A stretch of DNA of 64,000 nucleotides. Source: Moraxellaceae bacterium. GTDB taxonomy: Bacteria; Pseudomonadota; Gammaproteobacteria; Pseudomonadales; Moraxellaceae. A program made the position numbers and the translations under genes. Shown one piece after another: positions 61,139-64,000 of this stretch. Location: assembly GCA_024234595.1 (NCBI GenBank), contig JACKNZ010000007.1:164644-228643 (forward strand), in the 5' to 3' direction. Numbering within the stretch: position 1 is the first letter of the stretch; each line of letters opens with the position of its first letter. The notes beneath the pieces are model-generated. The model did no database searches. It saw only the letters and a list, made by a program, of their open reading frames with translations, and was not told the origin of the DNA.

Positions 61139-62866
61139 TTAAGTACGCTCCGTTTTAGACAACCACATATCGCGCATCGAGTTATTGGCAATTAGCATCG
61201 GATAAACATGCTCAAATTGGTCAACATACACGTCCATAAATACCAAGCGATCTTTCATGGCAAAGGCTTCGCGCATTTTGCTTTCTAACTCATCAGCTTT
61301 GGTAATTTTCATACCTACATGGCCATAGGCCTCGACCAATTTAACAAAATCAGGCAAAGACTCCATATAAGAGTTAGAATGACGGCCTTCGTACATCATG
61401 TCTTGCCACTGTTTAACCATACCCAAAGCACGATTATTGAGATTGACAATTTTGACAGGCAGATTGTATTGCAAACAGGTTGATAGCTCTTGGATATTCA
61501 TTTGAATCGAGGCTTCGCCTGTAATACAAATAACGGTCTCTTGGGGAAAGGCCATCGCTACACCCATCGCGGCTGGTAATCCAAAGCCCATTGTGCCTAA
61601 ACCACCCGAGTTAATCCATTGACGAGGCTTATCATATTTATAATACAAGGCAGCAAACATTTGATGCTGACCAACATCAGAGGCCACAAAGGCTTTACCT
61701 TCGGTGACTTTGTACATCATCTCTACCACTTGCTGTGGTTTCATTTCGCCACCTGCTTGAGCAGGCTCGTAGCGTAAACCATGATGCGCGCGCCATTGGT
61801 CAATTTGTTGCCACCAAGCGGCAATCGCTTCAGGATTGGGCTTATTGACACCCATTTGTTTGATTTGTGCCAACATTTCGCTTAACACTGACTCTACCGC
61901 ACCCACAATTGGGATATGCGCCATGATAGTTTTTGAAATCGTGGCTGGGTCAATATCAATATGAATCACTTTGGCGTGTGGACAAAACTTTTTGGGATTA
62001 TTGGTGACACGGTCATCAAAACGCGCGCCAACTGCCAAAATCAAATCGGCATGGTGCATGGTCATGTTGGCTTCGTAAGTACCGTGCATGCCTAACATAC
62101 CCACAAATTGACGGTCAGACCCTGGATACCCCCCTAAACCCATCAAAGTATTGGTTACTGGATAGTTTAGTATCTGAGCCAATTCTGTTAGCAATGCAGC
62201 CGCATTACCTTGCACAACACCACCGCCAGTGTAAATAATCGGGCGTTTGGCTTGTACTAATTCATCAATGGCCTTTTTGATTTGTCCTGCATGGCCACGC
62301 GCTGGTGGATTATAAGAGCGGAGTTTGACCTTTTCGGGATATTCATAAGGGAATTTTTCGTTGGGATTGGTGCAGTCTTTAGGCACGTCAATCACCACAG
62401 GGCCAGGACGACCAGAAGCCGCTAAATAAAAGGCTTTTTTGACAATCGCAGGAATCTCGGAAGCATGACGTACTTGAAAGCTATGCTTAACAATTGGACG
62501 AGAAATACCCACCATATCGGTTTCTTGGAAGGCATCTTCACCAATCAAATGTGAAGGGACTTGTCCCGAAATAATCACCATCGGGATTGAGTCCATATAA
62601 GCGGTAGCAATCGGCGTTACCGTATTAGTTGCACCCGGCCCTGAGGTCACTAACACCACACCCGTTTTGCCTGTGGAGCGCGAATAACCATCGGCCATAT
62701 GGCCAGCCGCCTGTTCATGACGCACTAAAATATGCTTAACACGCTCTTGCTGAAATAGCGCATCATAAATATGGAGTACCGCACCACCGGGGTATCCAAA
62801 CAAAAACTCTACTCCCTCATCCGCAAGTGCGCGAATGAGCATTTCACCACCAGATAAAAGTTCCAC
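61139..62866 (-). CDS. ilvI: Acetolactate synthase large subunit
   Basis: This is a thiamine-diphosphate enzyme condensing pyruvate with pyruvate or 2-ketobutyrate. Of 575 residues, FGYPGGAVLHIYD and VRHEQAAGHMADGYSR (catalytic Glu) lie in the N-terminal domain. GARFDDRVT is in the middle, and GLGTMGFGLPAAMG with the ThDP motif CITGEASIQMNIQELSTCLQ... NNRALGMVKQWQ in the C-terminal domain. GTG 62866 was chosen as start because AGGGTGA lies six bases upstream and it gives the family's usual N-terminus; another GTG lies at 62875. It is first in ilvI-ilvH-ilvC. A TATGAAC-N4-GTTCATA palindrome lies 20 bases upstream. Confidence 0.95.
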   Translation of the reverse strand: MELLSGGEMLIRALADEGVEFLFGYPGGAVLHIYDALFQQERVKHILVRHEQAAGHMADGYSRSTGKTGVVLVTSGPGATNTVTPIATAYMDSIPMVIISGQVPSHLIGEDAFQETDMVGISRPIVKHSFQVRHASEIPAIVKKAFYLAASGRPGPVVIDVPKDCTNPNEKFPYEYPEKVKLRSYNPPARGHAGQIKKAIDELVQAKRPIIYTGGGVVQGNAAALLTELAQILNYPVTNTLMGLGGYPGSDRQFVGMLGMHGTYEANMTMHHADLILAVGARFDDRVTNNPKKFCPHAKVIHIDIDPATISKTIMAHIPIVGAVESVLSEMLAQIKQMGVNKPNPEAIAAWWQQIDQWRAHHGLRYEPAQAGGEMKPQQVVEMMYKVTEGKAFVASDVGQHQMFAALYYKYDKPRQWINSGGLGTMGFGLPAAMGVAMAFPQETVICITGEASIQMNIQELSTCLQYNLPVKIVNLNNRALGMVKQWQDMMYEGRHSNSYMESLPDFVKLVEAYGHVGMKITKADELESKMREAFAMKDRLVFMDVYVDQFEHVYPMLIANNSMRDMWLSKTERT

Positions 62867-62875
62867 GACTATCAC

Positions 62876-63383
62876 CCTTTACAGATTATGAACGAATGTT
62901 CATACAAATTTTCAATACACAATTAACGCCTATTGGCGTTTAAATAAATCGGCTTTAAAGCCATATTAGCGGCGGTGCAGGCTTAATAAGACGTATTAGG
63001 GGTCAATACGCAAGCTATTTAAGGACAGGGTTTGTCGTTAATACTTGAATAAGCCTTGATATCTAGCTGCGTGTGGCAAACTACATATCGCTATTGCGAT
63101 GACTATTATCAAGCAGAGGGTGACTGTTTGATAACAATGCCGCTACATTTTAGGGCGTATATGATACCTTATTTTGCCTCACTTGATGAGTATTCGTTAT
63201 CACTTGCCTAAAAAAGCTAAACATTCTTTATTTTCGGGCTCTATCTGTCAAGAAAAAACAGCTTTTTTTTGTCTGCCTGTTAACACTCTGTACGTTTAAT
63301 CACATAGTTTTACTTACCAAGCGCACAAAAAGCGGCTATATTTGGCCTATTATTTTTTGTCCCATGAAGGGAGTTAGAGAAAG
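62876..63383. other. 508-bp region between ilvI and the DUF4124 gene
   Basis: Besides the dyad at 62887, TTAACGCC-TATT-GGCGTTTAA (62923-62943) and the perfect palindrome GGCTTTAAAGCC (62951-62962) lie in the ilvI upstream region. They could form successive stems in a leader RNA. No leader peptide rich in Ile, Val or Leu was recognised. The rest is AT-rich without a visible gene. Confidence 0.45.
62887..62904. promoter_or_regulatory. Palindromic operator-like site upstream of ilvI
   Basis: TATGAAC (62887-62893) and GTTCATA (62898-62904) form a perfect 7-bp dyad around GAAT. It lies just before the ribosome site of ilvI, where a repressor would block transcription or initiation. The dyad resembles TetR-family half-sites. 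Which regulator binds, if any, is unknown. Confidence 0.5.
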
Positions 63384-63863
63384 ATGAATAAAAAACTGAT
63401 AACAACGATTTTATTAACTGTAGTAACCGCCAATATCAGCTATGCAGCCGATGAGTATTATAAGTGGGTGGATGAACGTGGAGTGACCCATTACTCCGAG
63501 ACCCAACCCGATGATGGCAAAATTAAAGCTGAAAAAATCAATGTGAGTACCTTTATTCCTCGTGGTAGTGAACAGGCAATTAATAACTTACAACAACAAC
63601 GTGCAGAAAAAGCAGAAGCGCGCAAAGAAAACAAAGAAGGCGTGTCTAAAACAGGCTCAAAAGCCAAAACCGATGTCAGCAAAGCCCCTGCTGACTACAA
63701 AGAAAAATGTGCTTCCCTTAAACAAGATTTGGCAAACCTCACCGAAAAAGGCTCTCGTGTCAGTGTCAAAGAAGCAGATGGCTCGGTTCGCAAAATGACT
63801 GCGGAAGAAATTGCCAAACGCACTGACGAAACAAAACGTGAAATTACGGCTTATTGTCAGTAA
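63384..63863 (+). CDS. DUF4124 domain exported protein
   Basis: The 159-residue protein has a signal peptide (MNKKLITTILLTVVTANISYA, cleavage near residue 21), then the DUF4124 motif YYKWVDERGVTHYSETQP. This is followed by a Lys/Glu/Ala-rich coiled segment (about 60-105) and a C-terminal helix bearing two cysteines (KEKCASLKQDL and ITAYCQ) that could pair in the periplasm. GGGAG lies before the start. Function of the family is unknown. Confidence 0.88.
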   Translation: MNKKLITTILLTVVTANISYAADEYYKWVDERGVTHYSETQPDDGKIKAEKINVSTFIPRGSEQAINNLQQQRAEKAEARKENKEGVSKTGSKAKTDVSKAPADYKEKCASLKQDLANLTEKGSRVSVKEADGSVRKMTAEEIAKRTDETKREITAYCQ

Positions 63864-63876
63864 ACGACACATAGTT

Positions 63877-64000
63877 AGGACTTACGCGGTTATCGCTTAT
63901 TTGCTCACGCCCTCACCCTCCGCTACGCTCCTCCCTCTCCCTCAGGGAGAGGGTTGGGGTGAGGGTGCAAAACGCGCTAATTTCGGTGAAATGCGTAAGT
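63877..64000. repeat. 98-bp-family element, copy D, with exchanged centre (cut by window end)
   Basis: It starts AGGACTTACGCGGTTATCGC (63877-63896) and ends ATTTCGGTGAAATGCGTAAGT (63980-64000), as in copies B and C. The central hairpin is replaced by a CCCTCACCC...GGGTGAGGG palindrome (about 63909-63966) of the family seen at 11359 and 33817. The right end is cut three bases before completion. Confidence 0.85.

Noticed and set aside
62876..63383. Ile/Val/Leu leader peptide attenuator for ilvI
   Set aside because: No short ORF with clustered branched-chain codons and a terminator/antiterminator pair was found; only palindromes are visible.
1..64000. CRISPR array
   Set aside because: Repeats found are dispersed palindromes, not regularly spaced direct repeats with unique spacers, and no cas gene is present.
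1..64000. Complete insertion sequence or prophage
   Set aside because: No transposase, integrase or phage structural gene recognised; the repeats lack coding capacity.

Overview
The window reads as chromosomal DNA of a gammaproteobacterium, most likely Pseudomonadales and probably Moraxellaceae. The core proteins (FadB/FadA, RpoH, FtsY, MutS, RecA, IlvI/H/C, Kup, GpsA, HtpG) look gammaproteobacterial. The base composition leans to AT. The 4Fe-4S/3Fe-4S ferredoxin lies beside mutS, and no LexA-type box is visible upstream of recA, as is known for Acinetobacter and relatives. The family assignment is inference; no 16S gene is present.

Layout. 1-2.9 kb: the tail of a fatty-acid desaturase, an AidB-like acyl-CoA dehydrogenase and a short-chain dehydrogenase. 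3.0-11.4 kb: a defence island with a Uma2-type nuclease and then five translationally coupled genes, hsdR-hsdS-ATPase-TOPRIM-hsdM. The ATPase/TOPRIM pair inserted inside the type I restriction-modification operon is the best candidate for an unusual system. 11.4-14.9 kb: a second beta-oxidation pair (hydratase/dehydrogenase plus thiolase). 15.5-23 kb: a CyaB-like adenylate cyclase, a DevBCA/MacAB-like ABC exporter, and an MMPL exporter overlapping an unrecognised gene. 23-30.5 kb: lipA, sixA, gpsA, htpG, two tandem paralogous membrane proteins, a CoxE-type VWA protein and tRNA-Ser(GGA). 30.7-37.6 kb: kup, a NYN/cold-shock fusion, then trmB-thiG-thiS-DUF423-nuclease-rpoH on the minus strand. 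37.8-39.4 kb: a PIN toxin-antitoxin pair and an orphan Hint domain. 39.5-45.2 kb: ftsY opposite an M16 peptidase pair, rsmD and a YheT-type hydrolase. 45.2-49.3 kb: VapBC and fadBA. 49.6-57.6 kb: DUF29, fdxA, mutS, recA, an acyltransferase and a DEAD-box helicase. 57.7-63.9 kb: a membrane-anchored stand-alone P-type ATPase nucleotide-binding domain, an AraC regulator, the ilvI-ilvH-ilvC operon and a DUF4124 protein.

Between the genes lie several families of dispersed palindromic repeats. The clearest is a ~98-bp element with three or four stem-loops. It is present in four copies (13.6, 30.7, 53.3 and 63.9 kb). Paired substitutions between copies preserve its stems, and one copy has its central hairpin replaced by a member of a different repeat family. 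Many repeats abut stop codons.

Functionally the window is mostly housekeeping: fatty-acid oxidation, branched-chain amino acid synthesis, lipoylation, thiazole synthesis, protein targeting and DNA repair. It is interrupted by the defence island and small accessory insertions (toxin-antitoxin pairs, Hint remnant, Uma2 and DUF29 genes).
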